From NCBI GenBank assembly GCA_029448655.1, contig JACCLO010000008.1:992001-1056000 (forward strand): a DNA stretch of 64,000 nucleotides, in the 5' to 3' direction. Below, piece by piece: positions 11,111 through 23,410 of this stretch. The DNA is from Wolfiporia cocos (lineage: Eukaryota; Basidiomycota; Agaricomycetes; Polyporales; Phaeolaceae). Every line of letters begins with the position of its first letter. Positions within the stretch are counted from its first letter, which is position 1. A program made the position numbers and the translations under genes. The notes below the pieces were generated by a model, which was not told where the DNA came from, ran no database searches, and saw nothing but the letters and a program-made list of their open reading frames with translations.

Positions 11111-12118
11111 CCCGGGGGTTTGTGATGAGGTCCTGTGGTGCCTCTGCAGTTTGTACCCGAGGGCGGGCGAGCATGAGGCGATGCTTGTCCGGGCGCGGAC
11201 CTTTACGTGGTCCTCGGGATAAGTACCCCTTGTGCCTTTGGCGCGGTGGGGGAAACCAACGCGCGCCGAATCTGTGGTACGAGTAGCACGCGTAGCAACA
11301 CAGACCTATAAGCTATTACTGCGTTCCGGACCTGGGTTCTGTCTGCAGTGCGTTCGAGTGTTGATCGATGATCGGTAGGAAGGTGCGACACAGCCTACTT
11401 CACTCCGAGATGTCTGGGCTGGCTGCTAATCCACAAATGCGCTCAGTATCGGATACGCATTTGAGATTGCACGCTCACCAAGACAGAGGCCTACCGTTTG
11501 AAATGGAATTATCACACACTAAAACAATCGATCTGACCCCATCTATTGTTCAAAACGATGCACGCGTCGCGCTCGCCGGGTCCGAACCCCACTCGATCTC
11601 GCGATGCGTGCATGTAAGGACCGGATGAATTGCAGGCTATCATAGAATTACACTGATATTCAAAATAGTCTAGACGGTCCAGGAGCGACGATCCGCCCCC
11701 GCGCGCTCCCCCATCTCTACCCATACGTACGTACGTTCGGCATATACTTCATAATGTACATCGGCGCGGTGCCGGGCTGCTTTTTACTGCTGGCTACTAG
11801 TGGCTGCTGTTGGTATCCAAACCCGAAAGCGAATATTGCTATTGCGTGTGCGAAATTGCGGTGAGAACTGCGAAGTGCGAAATGCGAAATGCGAAAGCGA
11901 GAAACGAATGTGAGATCGACCAAGAAATCGAGGATGCGGGCGACGGGCCTCGCGGAGCGGAGATCAGGCGCCGCGGCGTGCATGAGACGGTGGGTGGTAT
12001 GTGTGCCGGCGCGCGCTTCGCAGACGAGGGCGTCTCCACGGCACCGCGCACGTTATATACAGCGGCGGGACGATCTTGCAGGCGGCAGCTCGCGGCTCGG
12101 GCGGGCAGGCGGGCGCGG
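11111..12118. other. No gene recognised
   Basis: A GC-rich stretch lies downstream of the convergent membrane gene. The run of GCGAAATGC words at 11870-11905 is a short imperfect repeat. The 250-292 aa open frames reaching into this part from 12,100-12,700 are shadows of the GC-rich gene on the minus strand. Confidence 0.4.
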
Positions 12119-14361
12119 CTAGAGCGCGGTGGCCTTGTAGTCGTCGACGGGCGTGCCGACGTCCGTCTCGCTCCCGGACTCGAGGTCGCCGACGCGGATG
12201 CCGATGTCCGACGCCTCGCACGCGTGCGGCGGCGCGTGCGCGTGGTACGTCGGCAGCCGGTCGTCGTCGCCGACCGTGAACGTCTGCATCTGCGCGGGGC
12301 GGGCGTGAGACGAAGGCGCGTCGGCATGGGGGCGGGGAGGACCCACCTGGACGTGCACGCCGGAGGAGAGGTCCTTCGCGTGTCCGTGGCCGATGGACTT
12401 GGGGCGCGCGGTCGCATGCGTCCCCGTCGGGCCGACGCTGCGGAACCCGACGACGCCACCGTTGCTCGTGCTCGCGGAGCTGTGTGTGTGCGCGTGGTCA
12501 GCACGGGCAAGCGGACGCAGAACGGGCAGGCACGCACTAGACCTCGGGGCCAGCGCTCGTAAAGTTGGAGAGGCGGCGCACGGCGCGGCACGCGACGATC
12601 TATGCGGGCAACGTCAGCGGTGGGGCGCACGGGAGGAGAAAGAGAGCGCGTACCGTCGAGGCGATCGCGGCGGGGACGTTGAAGATAATGCTCATCACCG
12701 CGTTGAGGCTCAGACACATGAAGATCGTCGCGATCATGTTCGCGATGAACCTGCGCACGGGGTCAGCACGCGCGCGGGGGCAGGGACGGGCGGAGCACGA
12801 CGCACGCGACGAAGAAGTAGATGAGACCGTCCCGGAAGAGAAGCCCGACGAGCTGCGAGCGCTTCGTGCGCCCGTAAAGCTTGACCGCGGCGAGGGTCAT
12901 GACGAGCGCGTCGAAGCACATCGAGTAGATGAACGTCGCGGCGAGCACGGTGTTGTTCGTGTGCGTGATTGCGCAGCCTTCGCCGGGCACCCACTCCGCC
13001 TTGAGGAGCACGCCCTGCAGGATGAGCGACCAGTGCCCGAAGATGACGAGCACGAGCGGGATCACGATGTAGAGCGACTGCGACCACACCGCCATCCTGC
13101 ATCAGTCGGAGCGGTCAGCACGCGGCCGTCGCGAGGGCGACCGGGAACGTACGTGCGGATCGAGAGGTTGATGCTCGCGAGCCCGACCGCGGCGTCGCCC
13201 GCGAGCTGGTCGAACGTGTACAGCGCCTGGCAGTTCAACTCCCTGTCGGCACGGCGTGCGTCAGCGGCGCGAAAGGCCCGCAGCGGCGCCAGCACTCACT
13301 TTGTCGCGTCAAGGGCAATCAGACTGGGTGAAACGGTGAGCCGGGCGCTGCAGTTGATAATCGGCACGACTCACATGCCAATCAGGGCGAAGAAGAGGCA
13401 GTACCGGCCGGCGAAGTAGAAGATCTGCGTCGCATGGTCAGCATCATGCTTGGAAGCTGTCGCGGCAGGGATTTTGCTGCACGAGATGAAACGCCGGTGT
13501 GGGATGGCACCGGATCCCCATTGAGACGCACGCCCGCGTCGCCACAGCACTGCGTCTGAGTGCAGAGGCGACGTCGGCGGCGTGGGACGCGGCAGCGCAT
13601 GGCGGATCAGTACCGATCTCGTCGTCCCTCGTCCATTGTCGTCGAGGCAGTGCTCACGAGCTCCCGCTACAGGGACCCCGCCACACCGCCTCAGAGCACC
13701 GGCACACATCCGCGTGCATCCCGGTCGCTGACCCCTCTCGGGCTGACCGCCATCGTCCGCGCCTTTGGCTGGCCTGCAGGCGATACGCGGGCGCGGGCAA
13801 TAGCTTCTGTGGATGGAGAGAGTGCAGCGCGGGGTGTAGAGCCCCGGGGGAGCAACAGAGCGGAGACGCTGACATCGTGCGCGCCAACGGTGATGGCGTG
13901 CACCGCACACATCGCTCCCCGACGAGTGCGTGCTCAGCACCACGTGAGGGGGCCGGCACCGAGCTCAGGGATATGGCGGATCAGCACGCATGGCTACGCC
14001 ATCATGCCACGATCAACAGCCGATCCGGATGCCACACACGGCGGGCCAATGAGAGAGCCCGACGATCGTGCACACAACAGAGGAAGCAGCACTCACCAAC
14101 GGCCACTGGAACTTCTTCTTTCCCGTGATCACCTTCCACTCAAAGTCGAGCGAGGTGAAGAACTCCCAGCTATATCAAATTGCATCAGCGGGCGTGGGCA
14201 AGAGGCCGTCAGAAGGGCGCACAAGTAGACCCCGGCGAGACAGTGCATGAGCTTGGTGAACGCATCTGCGGACGGATTTAGTCACGGCGGGGATGCGGCG
14301 CTCGGGGAGAAGACAGACCAGCGTCGGCGACGAGCTCGGTGGGGGAGGACCAGTTGGGCAT
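12119..14361 (-). CDS. Multi-spanning fungal membrane protein, paralog A (function unknown)
   Basis: I recognise this only as an Agaricomycete hypothetical family with about seven hydrophobic segments. The model reads from ATG at 14361: MPNWSSPTELVADA (14319-14361), then exons 14223-14265 (AFTKLMHCLAGVYL), 14097-14169 (WEFFTSLDFEW, ITGKKKFQWPL), 13375-13424 (IFYFAGRYCLFFALIG), 13300-13323, 13153-13242 (NCQALYTFDQ, GLASINLSIRT), 12806-13096 (MAVWSQSLYIVIPLVLV to LIYFFVA) and 12654-12750 (FIANMIATIFMCLSLNAVMS). The last exons give CRAVRRLSNFTSAGPEV and an acidic tail ending in KATAL at 12119. It pairs exon by exon with the + strand gene at 21486-23410, but lacks two introns present there (after LILQG and after NMIAT). 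It is much richer in GC than that paralog. A receptor- or channel-like role would be speculation. Confidence 0.8.
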
Positions 14362-14423
14362 GGTGATCGGCGGGAGCGGGAGGGTGGCACAGATCGACGG
14401 GGCGAAGAGTTCGCCAGACGGCC

Positions 14424-14432
14424 TCTATTTAC
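14424..14432 (-). promoter_or_regulatory. TATA-like box for membrane gene A
   Basis: On the minus strand GTAAATAGA lies about 65 bp upstream of the ATG at 14361, a plausible core promoter position for a fungal gene. No transcription start data support it. Confidence 0.35.
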
Positions 14433-15099
14433 GCAGAAGAGGGGACCGCACGGGACTCTGGCCGTTGACGTGCATGTCACGCGAAGCGAGGCCGGGGATA
14501 GGAAGGCGGACGAATCCTGGGCAGGCAATACAAAGCGAGTGACGACCAGGGCTGCAATCAGAAGCGGTGTGTAATCAGCCTCGATTAGAAGTGCTCAATA
14601 TCTGGGAAGGCGCACCAGCGGCTATCACGCGTGGTCGCCACGCAGACGCTGCAGGCTGGCGCACAAGGGAGCGCGCGTTTCCGGCGATGGCAACCTTGTG
14701 TGCGTATTCATTCACCTCCAGCACACGAGAAGCAGCGGAGCCAGAGGCACCCCGCGGGCAGACGATAGCGTCCGTCGCAGCGCCTGCCGCATTGGGCACA
14801 CAAACGAGCGCACGAAACCAGCCAGCTTCCCCTCGCCGTTTCGGGCTCCGCGGCGTCGATATGCCGCTTCTTCAATTTCGGTTCGGGGTGAGCGCGCCGA
14901 GCCTGGGCCGCCGTGCCGATGCTTTATCGGATCAGCACACAATATCAGCTTTGTGCACCTCCTCCGTGGTGTCTCAGAAAGCCCGCATACTTTAGCGCAC
15001 GAGATGCGTCCAGAGTGAGTAGCATCATTCCATCTTCGTCTAAAGGAGGCCCTGCGGCCGTCCACGCACACTCTTTCCTCAATCTCTACCCTGGTCGCC
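14433..15099. promoter_or_regulatory. Divergent intergenic region between membrane gene A and the P450
   Basis: These roughly 670 bp separate two divergent starts (14361 on -, 15100 on +) and hold no recognisable coding sequence. A shared bidirectional promoter is therefore likely. I could not identify specific factor sites with confidence. Confidence 0.45.
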
Positions 15100-17283
15100 A
15101 TGCTATCGCAGCTGCTCCTGCTCGTGACCGCCCTCGCGGCCGCAATATACGTGCGTGCGCATGGCAGGCGCTCGCGCACAGATGTGCATCGACTTGCCTC
15201 TGCGGTGAGTGCCTGGTCGGCATGCTAGCGAGCAACGGCACTGATCGCAGATGCTGATGCCATCTCCGCATCAATCTGATGACTGCGCACGCAGCCCGCG
15301 GGGGACGCGAGCTGGCTGTGGGGGCACGAGCTGCGGGCCTTCGAGGGCGCGGCGTGCGAGATGTACACAAGCTGGGCGGGCGCGTGCGGGCGCGTCTTCC
15401 GTATCAAGGGTGCGCTCTTCCATAGCGATATCGTGCGTGCGTCCCGCGCTCTCCGCGCGAATTGCCGTCCCTGAAAGATTGCGCCAGATCGTGGCCGTGG
15501 ATCACGCCGCCGTCGCGCACATCTTCCAGAACGTGGACGACTACGGTGCGTGGCTCGACGCCGCGCCGCGCCGCGGCGAGCTAATGCTTGTGCCCACAGT
15601 CAAGTCCCCGGCGTTCAGGCCCCCGGTCGCGAACGTGCTGGGCGAGGGCGTCGTCTGGGCCGAGGGCGACGACCACAAGAAGCAGCGCCGCCTCCTCGCT
15701 CCTGCCTTCTCGTGAGTGGTCCTAGTCTCCATTCCGCGGCGCTAGCCTCCATTCCGCGGCGCTAGCCTCCATTCCGCGGCACCGGTCTCCATCTGCTGAT
15801 CACGCTGCAGGCCGGACACGGTCAAGGGCATGGCAGATGACATTTCCGAGTGCTCCGAGAAGGTGTGTGTCCGCCCGCCGCCCCGGCGCCTCTGCTGATC
15901 CCGCGCGCAGCTGGAGAGCAGGCTCGCGAACGAGGTCCTCGCGCACGGCGGCGGCGCGACCGTGAACATCATCGAGCACGCCTCTACCTGCACGTAAGGC
16001 TTCCCCCCCCTCATCGCGGCGCGCGCTCACCTGATGCGCACGCGCACCCGCAGACTGGACATCATCGGGCGCGTCGCGTTCGGGCACGACTTCGGCGCGG
16101 GGCAGACGACGGAGGCCCGCGCGATCCGCGCGTCCTGGGCCGCGCACGTCAACAGCGGGCTGACCTTCGGCGCGTTTCTCGCCATGCTCGTCATCCGCGC
16201 GTGCCCGCACGTCTTCCTCCTCCCGCTCCCCGCCATCCGCGCCGGCGGCCGCATCCGCGAGATCGTCACGCACATATCCACGCGCCTCGTCCGCCGCGGC
16301 GTCTTCTCCGACCGCGGCCGCGACATCCTCAGCATCCTCATGCGCGCGGACCGGCTCCGCGGCGCCAAGGACGAGCGCCTCTCCCCGCAGCAGATCGTCG
16401 ACAACGTGAGTCCCCCGGCGGCGGGCGCAATAGGGCTAGTGCTGACCCGCATGCAGATCAACACGTTCATGATGGTCGGCCACGAGACGACGGCGGGCTC
16501 GCTCGCGTTCACGCTGCTCGAGCTCGCGTGCCGCCCGGACGTCCAGGCGCGCCTCCGCGCCGAGGTCCGCACCGCCGGCCGCGAGCTCGCGCACGACGAC
16601 GTGCAGCGCCTCGCGCTCCTCGACGCCGTCGTCCGCGAAGGGTACGTGCCCGCCACCCGCGCCCGCGCCGCCCGCTGAGCAGCCCACAGCCTCCGCCTCC
16701 ACCCCGCGGCGCCCCAGACGGAGCGCGTCGCGCTCAAGGACGACGTTATCCCGCTCGCCGTGCCCGTGCGTACCGCGGACGGCAGCACGCTCGCCGCGCT
16801 GCGCGTCCGCGCCGGACAGGTGCGCCCCTCCCCTCCCCGCTCTCGCGACGGCCGGCTGCGCGCTGACGTGCACGCGACTGCATAGGTGTTCCACATCCCG
16901 GTCACGACGATGCACGTCAACCCCGACGTGTGGGGCGCGCGCGCAGCCGAGTTCGACCCGGACCGGTGGCTCGTCCCCGGCGGCGTCCCGCCGCCCGCGG
17001 CGCTCCCGCACGGCTGGAGCGGGCTCGTCACCTTCTGCGACGGCCCGCGCAACTGCCTCGGCTACCGCCTCGGTGCGTCCCCGCCCGCTCCCGTGCCCGT
17101 GCGCGCCCGCTGACGCGGCCCGCAGCGATCCTCGAGTTCAAGATCATCCTCGCGAGCCTCGTGCGCTCGCTCGAGTTCCACGAGACGGAGGCGCGCGTGA
17201 GCACCAGGATCTCGCCGACGCTCCAGCCCGTGACGGACGGCCAGGGCGGCGTGCTCCCGCTCTACGTCACGCTCGCTGCGTAA
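15100..17283 (+). CDS. Cytochrome P450 monooxygenase
   Basis: This is a heme-thiolate monooxygenase, expected to be ER-anchored and to take electrons from NADPH-P450 reductase; its substrate is unknown. The start ATG opens MLSQLLLLVTALAAAIYVRA, a membrane anchor. Successive exons read WLWGHELRAFEG, GEGVVWAEGDDHKKQRRLLA (C-helix W/R region) and LDIIGRVAFGHDF. The I-helix motif is MVGHETTAG with the ET pair. The K-helix ExxR is REGLRLHP, spliced across an intron near 16641-16690. FDPDRW is the PERF-like motif. The heme loop FCDGPRNCLG carries the cysteine ligand, and the C-terminus ends at 17283. About eleven exons give roughly 520-540 residues, normal for the class, and no key residue is missing. 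Codon use is extremely GC-rich, like its left neighbour. CYP family assignment needs a database search. Confidence 0.93.
15725..15792 (+). repeat. Intronic 20 bp minisatellite inside the P450 gene
   Basis: Three 20 bp units (15725-15744, 15745-15764, 15765-15784) of the form GnCTCCATTCCGCGGCGCTA plus a partial fourth lie between donor GTGAGT (about 15713) and acceptor CTGCAG (about 15810). The unit number could vary between strains and would change intron length only. Confidence 0.8.
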
Positions 17284-20200
17284 GCCCGTTTCGAGTCCGG
17301 CTATGCCGGCATCTCAAGCACTCGCCAGCCGCCGCGCCACAAATCACTGCCGGCGTACAAGGGTCGCATGCTGTGCAGAGTATGTTAGTAGTCTATGCCA
17401 CCTCGCCGTGTGGCCTGCGCCACATCTCGCCCCCTCATCGTATCTCCACTTAATCCCCTGACCTCCCATCCGCGCTGCACAAACCTCGCTCTTCCGCTCA
17501 TTCATCGCTATCGTTGCAATACCTTACCTCTGTGTATAGTATTCCGCTTGTTCTCCTCCTTCCCGCCCGGTCCGAGCGAAGAGAACGCGTCGAGTGCATA
17601 TGTCCACAGTGAGAAGCGCAAGCTGCGGGCCGTCATCTCGACACACGGCCAGCGACGCTTCGCGCCCGAGGCCCGTGCCGTGTCGATCCCGCGCCGCGCG
17701 ATAGAGTGCAAGATCAGCACGAGTCGGCCAAGATCCCACCCGCGACGCAGGCACGGGAAATCCTGGGGATCGCAACGTGTAGTTCTGAGAATCGTAACGA
17801 GTCGTTCTGCAGATCGTGACGAGATGCCGAAGGCCTTCTGCTCAGGCCAGACGGATATTGCTCGGATGCAGACGAGACGATGCGCTGCGCGCATGTCCTC
17901 CATGTTGATGGAGAGGTATGGCATTGCTTGTGCGATAGTCGAAGCGCTGCGTGCAGCCTGCTCGCGCACGACGTGGGGGCGCGTCCCGAGGCGCGCGTCG
18001 CACGTCCACGCCCCGCGTCCACGCTCACGTTCGACGGCGGCCAAATGACTAAACGCCTCCTTCGAACCAACCCTCGCCGATGCCGTCAACGCGCGCAGCC
18101 CGCTCGGATCCCACGCGCATGACATACCCACAATCAATTTCGGCGCGTATACGACGATTCATCCCTCGCACGTGCCAGCGCCAACGCTTCTCGCAGCACG
18201 AAGTTCTGCGGACGGGCGCGCCCGCGTTCTCCTTTATGCTGAGAAAGGCTTAGTGGCGCGGACCGCGATCAGGCGCCCGGCCGCAGATCAGCGTGATTGA
18301 GGATTTTCCCAGCGCAGGCTCCCGTCGTCCGGGCCTGGAAGGTCGCAGGGACGTGGGAGCGGCTGTGGTCGCGGTATGATAAAGTGCTTTTGCATGCTTC
18401 CTTGGAGTGCACCGTGTGGTGGTGGGTGCTGCCTTTTATGGCAGCCTCAAAGGAGAGAACTGCATGGGGAAGATGACGTACGGATGCGCACCAGAACGTC
18501 GTAGGGTCGAGCAAATATCAAGACTTGATGTGCTTGTCAGTGCTCAAGAACAGAGCGGTCGAGAGGGTCAGGACGCAGGCCTCAGATGATTGTTCTTCAT
18601 TTCGGGGCGTCTTCATATGTGGCTAGAACACCCGCAACTGTATACGAATGTCATTTCCGCCGAGATTGGGCATTATTGACACTGATGCAGTTGTCGCAGA
18701 CCAGTGTCGATTGCTTGCAGGAATGTCCTCGGTAACGATATGTCAATAACATCTCATTCGTGCGACTACGGACTTACGGCACCGGTCATAGCCCGAGCCC
18801 ATGAAGACGCGCTGATGGCATCCGTGAGCGTTTCGCGGCGACCCTGAAAGGCGTTGTGCACACCAAAACTTCGCGTATTTTGCGGTAGAGCCACATCTGC
18901 CATTTTGCAGTATATCGAGCTTTCCAGAAGCACGAACCTTAACCTGTCCTGGGCGACAAGACGCGCCTTATCGAGTGTCAGGCGAGCTTAGCTGATCCAT
19001 GATGTCCTACGGATCCAGGAGTCAGGCACCGCTGGGAGGAGCGTCCGCATTGGGAAGGGGATTCGGCAATCAGTGCTGCCTTCGCTTGTGTGGCGTACAG
19101 ATCAGCCGACAACACGTCGGCTGTGAAGTCCTGTCATGGTGCATCCGGATTGTCAATATCCGTCAAGACGACGGAGACAGCACGACGCACGACGCACGAC
19201 GCACGAAGCACAATACACGATATACGAGCACACTGCAGAGGTACTCGGCTGCCAGAACCCGCAGACCTGCGGAGTGCACCAGCTCGCCTGGGAATGATCC
19301 TCGACAGATCTGGCCGGGGCGCGTGTTTCTTCGCCGAACGCCTGCCTAGGGCCGCCACCGCTAGAGCGCGCGCCGTGCGGAAATTGGCCATTCAATTTCG
19401 GCACGTCCGCGGAGCAACCCTGGCGTGTGCGGCCGAGGCTTCTTAGCCTCCGTAACAACCTCGCGACAGCGCTGCAGGTCTCGACGTCTCCTTTTGCGAC
19501 GAGCATGCGGAGGAACTGAGCGATGGTTGCAGTGCGTCAGCTGCCGTCTCGCGGGATGCACCCTTCCCTCGAGAGAGGCCACAAGAATGGTGGGCGAAGC
19601 GCCGCTCCACTGGTGCGTTGCGCACGTCTGGGCCGGGCAGACTATTTCCGGCAGCGGCGAGCCCTACACGGACGCCCACAGCACCCCAAATTTCTCATTC
19701 GCAATTGGTCTGCAAATTGATTGATATCATAAACCCCTCCGCGTGCGCCCGCGCAGCGAATTTGAGTTGCACATCAGAAATTTCGCGAAATCCGCGTGCA
19801 CCCTCGCGACGGCGCTGGCGTTCCGCGGAACACGCCGTGTGGCGACGGTCATGATGGAGGGCTGGGTGATCGGTATATGTGCTCAGTAGGCGGCGGGGCG
19901 TCCAGCCCGACAGGCGCTGATAATGCGCGGCGTGCGGGGGATTCTAGACGGACCCCGCACAGACCATCGGCCATGCCCGTCGCTCGAATCGACGCTAGGC
20001 CGTTCGTGGGCGTCGCCGTCGCTGCGATCTTTGCGAGAATGCGGGCCGCCTTAGCGCGTGATAGGCGCGCCAACGGTCCTGATTTCGCGCGCGGCGGCAG
20101 CGCGAAGTGCAGGAGGTGCGCTTGGGATGATCCACCCGCAATTGGGCGTTTCCTTGTGGTAGCTTCGCGGGTGCGGTTGCTTAGGACAGGACGGGCTTCG

Positions 20201-21359
20201 GACCCTCGGTGGTCATCTGATAATGAGAAAAGTCACAACTTCTGGTGTGTGGATGACCACGCTGATAGGTTTCGTGGTGCAGATTGAGAACTGTAGAGCG
20301 GGGTCGGCTCCGAGACGTGAACAGGATACTCCGGGGGATGCATACGCTTAAGGGTGGAGACACAGATACCGCAAAATCTTTGCAGGCCCCCAGACCAGCA
20401 AAGAGGAGGATCTACTTGACGAGAAGTTGATATCAGGACAGAATAGTGGCTTGATGCGTGAATTGCTGGGGGATCGCCGTCAAATCACCGCAACCGTGTG
20501 GTTGCACGACAGGTAAGGGCCCTGCCCAAGTCATTAGCTGGTCATCACCGGGGGCGCCACACGCCGCCCTGCCCCCGTGATACTTCTGCAATTGTATCCC
20601 TGGCAGATGTTGCCAGAATTGGTGCGCTCGATACGCGTACGTCGCTGAGTCAACATCGAGCTTGAGCTTGTAGGTCCCTTCGACGAGTAGAAGGACGAGT
20701 CGTCGCCCCCTTCCGGCCGCTTGAGGGTTCCGAGTGAGGCTATCTGCTAAAGACAGACCGTCGAAATCGCGAAGGCTTGGCCAGGGCGGAGATGTTGTTT
20801 CGGTGAAGGCAACATGAAGCAACTGCACCGATTTGTTCGATTGCGTCTCTTCTGCGACTTGTGCCCACAATAGAAACGCACTAGAGCGCGACACTATTTG
20901 CCGTGCCTTCAGATGGAGAATCGGCAAGAGTTCGCGTCGCCTCGAGCTCAGAACCTCGCGGACGGAAGGGAACGTGTACGACTTCCTTTTCTGGGCGGGA
21001 ATAGTGGCGCAGGCTGACTAAGCGACCTAGATCAGTCGCCTGAGAATTCGGCGGTACGCAGTGTTCGAACAGAAGGCGGCCACCCTGCAGGCTGGTCTCT
21101 TCGCGAGTGGGAGAGCCGGCTGCAAGTCGACCATGGCTGTGTGTATGTTCAGGCAGTTTGCCAGCGTCGTCTCTAGCACCGCGGCCAATACGGGCTTGAT
21201 GGGGAGGTGACATGATCATATGCAGCATGTGAGTGCCGGAGCGATATTGAATCTGAGAAGCTGCGGCGTGGGCCCTCGCTCACTTCGTCCGATTCTCAGG
21301 CAAAGTCTGCTTCCTTTTCGGTACGAGCATGCTCGACTTCTTCCCTCCGCGCTAACATG
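17284..21359. other. 4 kb without a recognisable gene
   Basis: Downstream of the P450 I could not recognise any domain in any frame. The long open frames (for example 17508-18137 on -, 20433-20927 on -) have no family resemblance and fit the high GC content. A short run of GCACGAC-type words lies at 19185-19205. The segment separates the P450 from membrane gene B and could hold an untranslated or lineage-specific transcript. Confidence 0.45.
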
Positions 21360-21368
21360 CTTATATAG
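21360..21368 (+). promoter_or_regulatory. TATA box for membrane gene B
   Basis: CTTATATAG lies 118 bp upstream of the ATG at 21486 and is followed by pyrimidine-rich sequence, a usual fungal core promoter layout. Confidence 0.5.
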
Positions 21369-21485
21369 TGTCCTCTCCCCTCCTTCTGAGCCTCGGTCAC
21401 TGCTCGAGTCATCCGCCCCTTCCGCCCAGGGCGCTCATTGTCTACATACCCGGTCCACACTCCCGTACCCCACGCGATCATCAAA

Positions 21486-23410
21486 ATGGTCGACTGGAAA
21501 TCAACGGCCGAGATCGAACAGGACTCTGGTCAGTACCGCTATCGGCAGGCGCACGGGGCACTCAGCCGCCAGCCTGCGGATGATTTTCAAAATCAAGGTA
21601 CTAACGTGTCCTTTGGTAGTTGCGTTCAGCAGATTCATGCACTGTCTGCTGGGGCTGTACATGTAGGTGGCGTGGCGCGTGATGCGTGCAGTGTGTTGAG
21701 CGAATGAACAGCTGGGAGTGGTTCACTTCACTCCCGTTTGATTGGGACTTCATCAGTGGGAAGAGGAAGTTCAGATGGCCAATGGTGCGCGAGCTGGGCT
21801 GACTGTATGCGCCCCTCAGTATTGACGATGACCAGGTTTTCTACTTCGCCGGTCGATATTTTTTACTTTTTGCTCTCATTGGCATGTGAGTAGCCAATCG
21901 ACGCTACGTTTCGCACGAACTAACCTCGCGGAATGCAGAGCGATAGCATTGAACGTCACAAAGTATGCGCCACATGAGGTTTTGTTGACTCCAGAGATTG
22001 ATTCCCATTTGAAAGACCCGTCAACTGCCAGGCGCTGTACACTTACAACCAGGTATGTGTGTAGTGATGACGCTACTCGCGGTCCTGCGCTTAGTCTCCG
22101 TCCCAGGTCTTTGGAAACTCTTCTATTGGACTGGCGAGCATTAACCTCTCGCTGAGAACGTAAGTCTTTATCAAACTTTCGAGCGCATATACAACGTTTG
22201 CTGCGCATATACACCCTCTATTCGCCTATGGGCCGCTCTCGAGTACACATTGTATGCGTGATTCAAATAGCTGTTTCGTTATCTGTGCTTCTTATGATCA
22301 CGCAGATATATTCCCTTTGGGGACACTTTCGTACGTTGTGAATGGACACTGATATTAGGTTCTCAGAATGGCGGTGTGGTCACAAGAATGGTACATTGTC
22401 GTGCCGCTTGTATGTGTCATACTCGGTCATTGGTCATTACTGCTGCACGGTAGGTTTCATTTCTACATTCTTTCACAGAGATACCAATGCTCATCTTGCG
22501 CAGGCATCCTGATCAAGGCAGCATGGATTCCGGGCGAAGGGTGCGCGATCACCGACACGGACAACACGCTGCTTGCGGCGACGTTCATCTACTCGATGGC
22601 GTTCGACTTCACCGTGCTCACGCTCACCGCCTACAAGCTCGCGTTCCCGACGCGCCGTCGAGACCAAAGTCGCATTGTACAGCTTATTTTCGGCGACGGG
22701 TTGATCTTCTTCATCATTGCGTGGGTATCTTTGTTGCCAGCGTAACCGCTTTTGACACTGACAAATTGACACGCGTAGTTTCCTGGCAAACCTGCTGGCA
22801 ACGGTGAGCATGCCCTCGAGTGATGGCTAATTTTGGCTTACATGCGACTAGATATTCATGTTACTGAACCTTAATGCGGTAATGTCAATCATCGCCAACG
22901 TACCTGCTGCGGTGGCCTCGACGGTGAGTCCCGATTGTCCTCTCATGATGACTCCGCACCAACTCAATTCGGTTAGGTTGTTGCATGCCGCGCCGTACGG
23001 AGATTGAGTAACTACACTTCACCCGGCGTGGAGCTATATGGGTATGTGCTCTGTCTGCATTACAGGACAAGTTATCTAACTCGCTGCAGTGGCTCGACGC
23101 TTGCATCGCAACTGCAGTTCAGTCACGGAGGTCGTAGTCGTATTCCTCCGGTGACATCCATAACCGACAAGAAGGACGGCGTGCACGTTCAGGTTAGTAT
23201 GTGTTGGATTACGTTCATCTCAAAGGTCTAACCATCGCTGTCGGTCAATCCTTGCAGATGGAAACATTCGCAGCCGTATCTGAGAGTCTGCCGTGCGACA
23301 GGTCGTTTGTGCAATACGATGTGACTGGCAAGATCATCAAAGCAGAGTCGGACAGCGACGATACCGATCCTAAGGAAGCCATATCGGAGTTCAAACAACC
23401 CCCGTACTAA
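21486..23410 (+). CDS. Multi-spanning fungal membrane protein, paralog B (function unknown)
   Basis: Same family as the gene at 12119-14361. The model starts MVDWKSTAEIEQD and continues through VAFSRFMHCLLGLY, WEWFTSLPFDW, ISGKRKFRWPM, FYFAGRYFLLFALIG, IALNVTKPVNCQALYTYNQ and GNSSIGLASINLSLRT. Next come MAVWSQEWYIVVPLVCVILG, GILIKAAWIPGEGCAITDTD, FIYSMAFDFTVLTLTAYKL, FLANLLAT, IFMLLNLNAVMSIIANV and ACRAVRRLSNYTSPGVELY. A serine/aspartate-rich cytoplasm-like tail ends EFKQPPY at 23410. Around seven hydrophobic segments are apparent. Two introns here (near 22450-22502 and 22826-22852) are absent from paralog A. Base composition is near neutral, unlike the GC-rich paralog. No stop or frame break was seen. 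Confidence 0.85.

Noticed and set aside
11810..12717. 250-292 aa ORFs on both strands around 12.0-12.7 kb
   Set aside because: Arginine-rich shadows of the GC-rich membrane gene A, whose exons have splice sites and a paralog in agreement.
15850..17052. Two overlapping open frames longer than 330 aa (one per strand) across the P450 exons
   Set aside because: They are arginine/proline-rich shadows created by extreme GC content. The spliced P450 reading explains the region with all catalytic motifs.
17508..20927. Long ORFs between the P450 and membrane gene B (for example 209 aa and 164 aa on the minus strand)
   Set aside because: No recognisable domain, no splice-consistent partner exons and base composition alone explains their length.
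15100..23410. A secondary-metabolite biosynthetic cluster around the P450
   Set aside because: No terpene cyclase, polyketide synthase or NRPS-like gene is visible; the neighbours are membrane proteins of unknown function.
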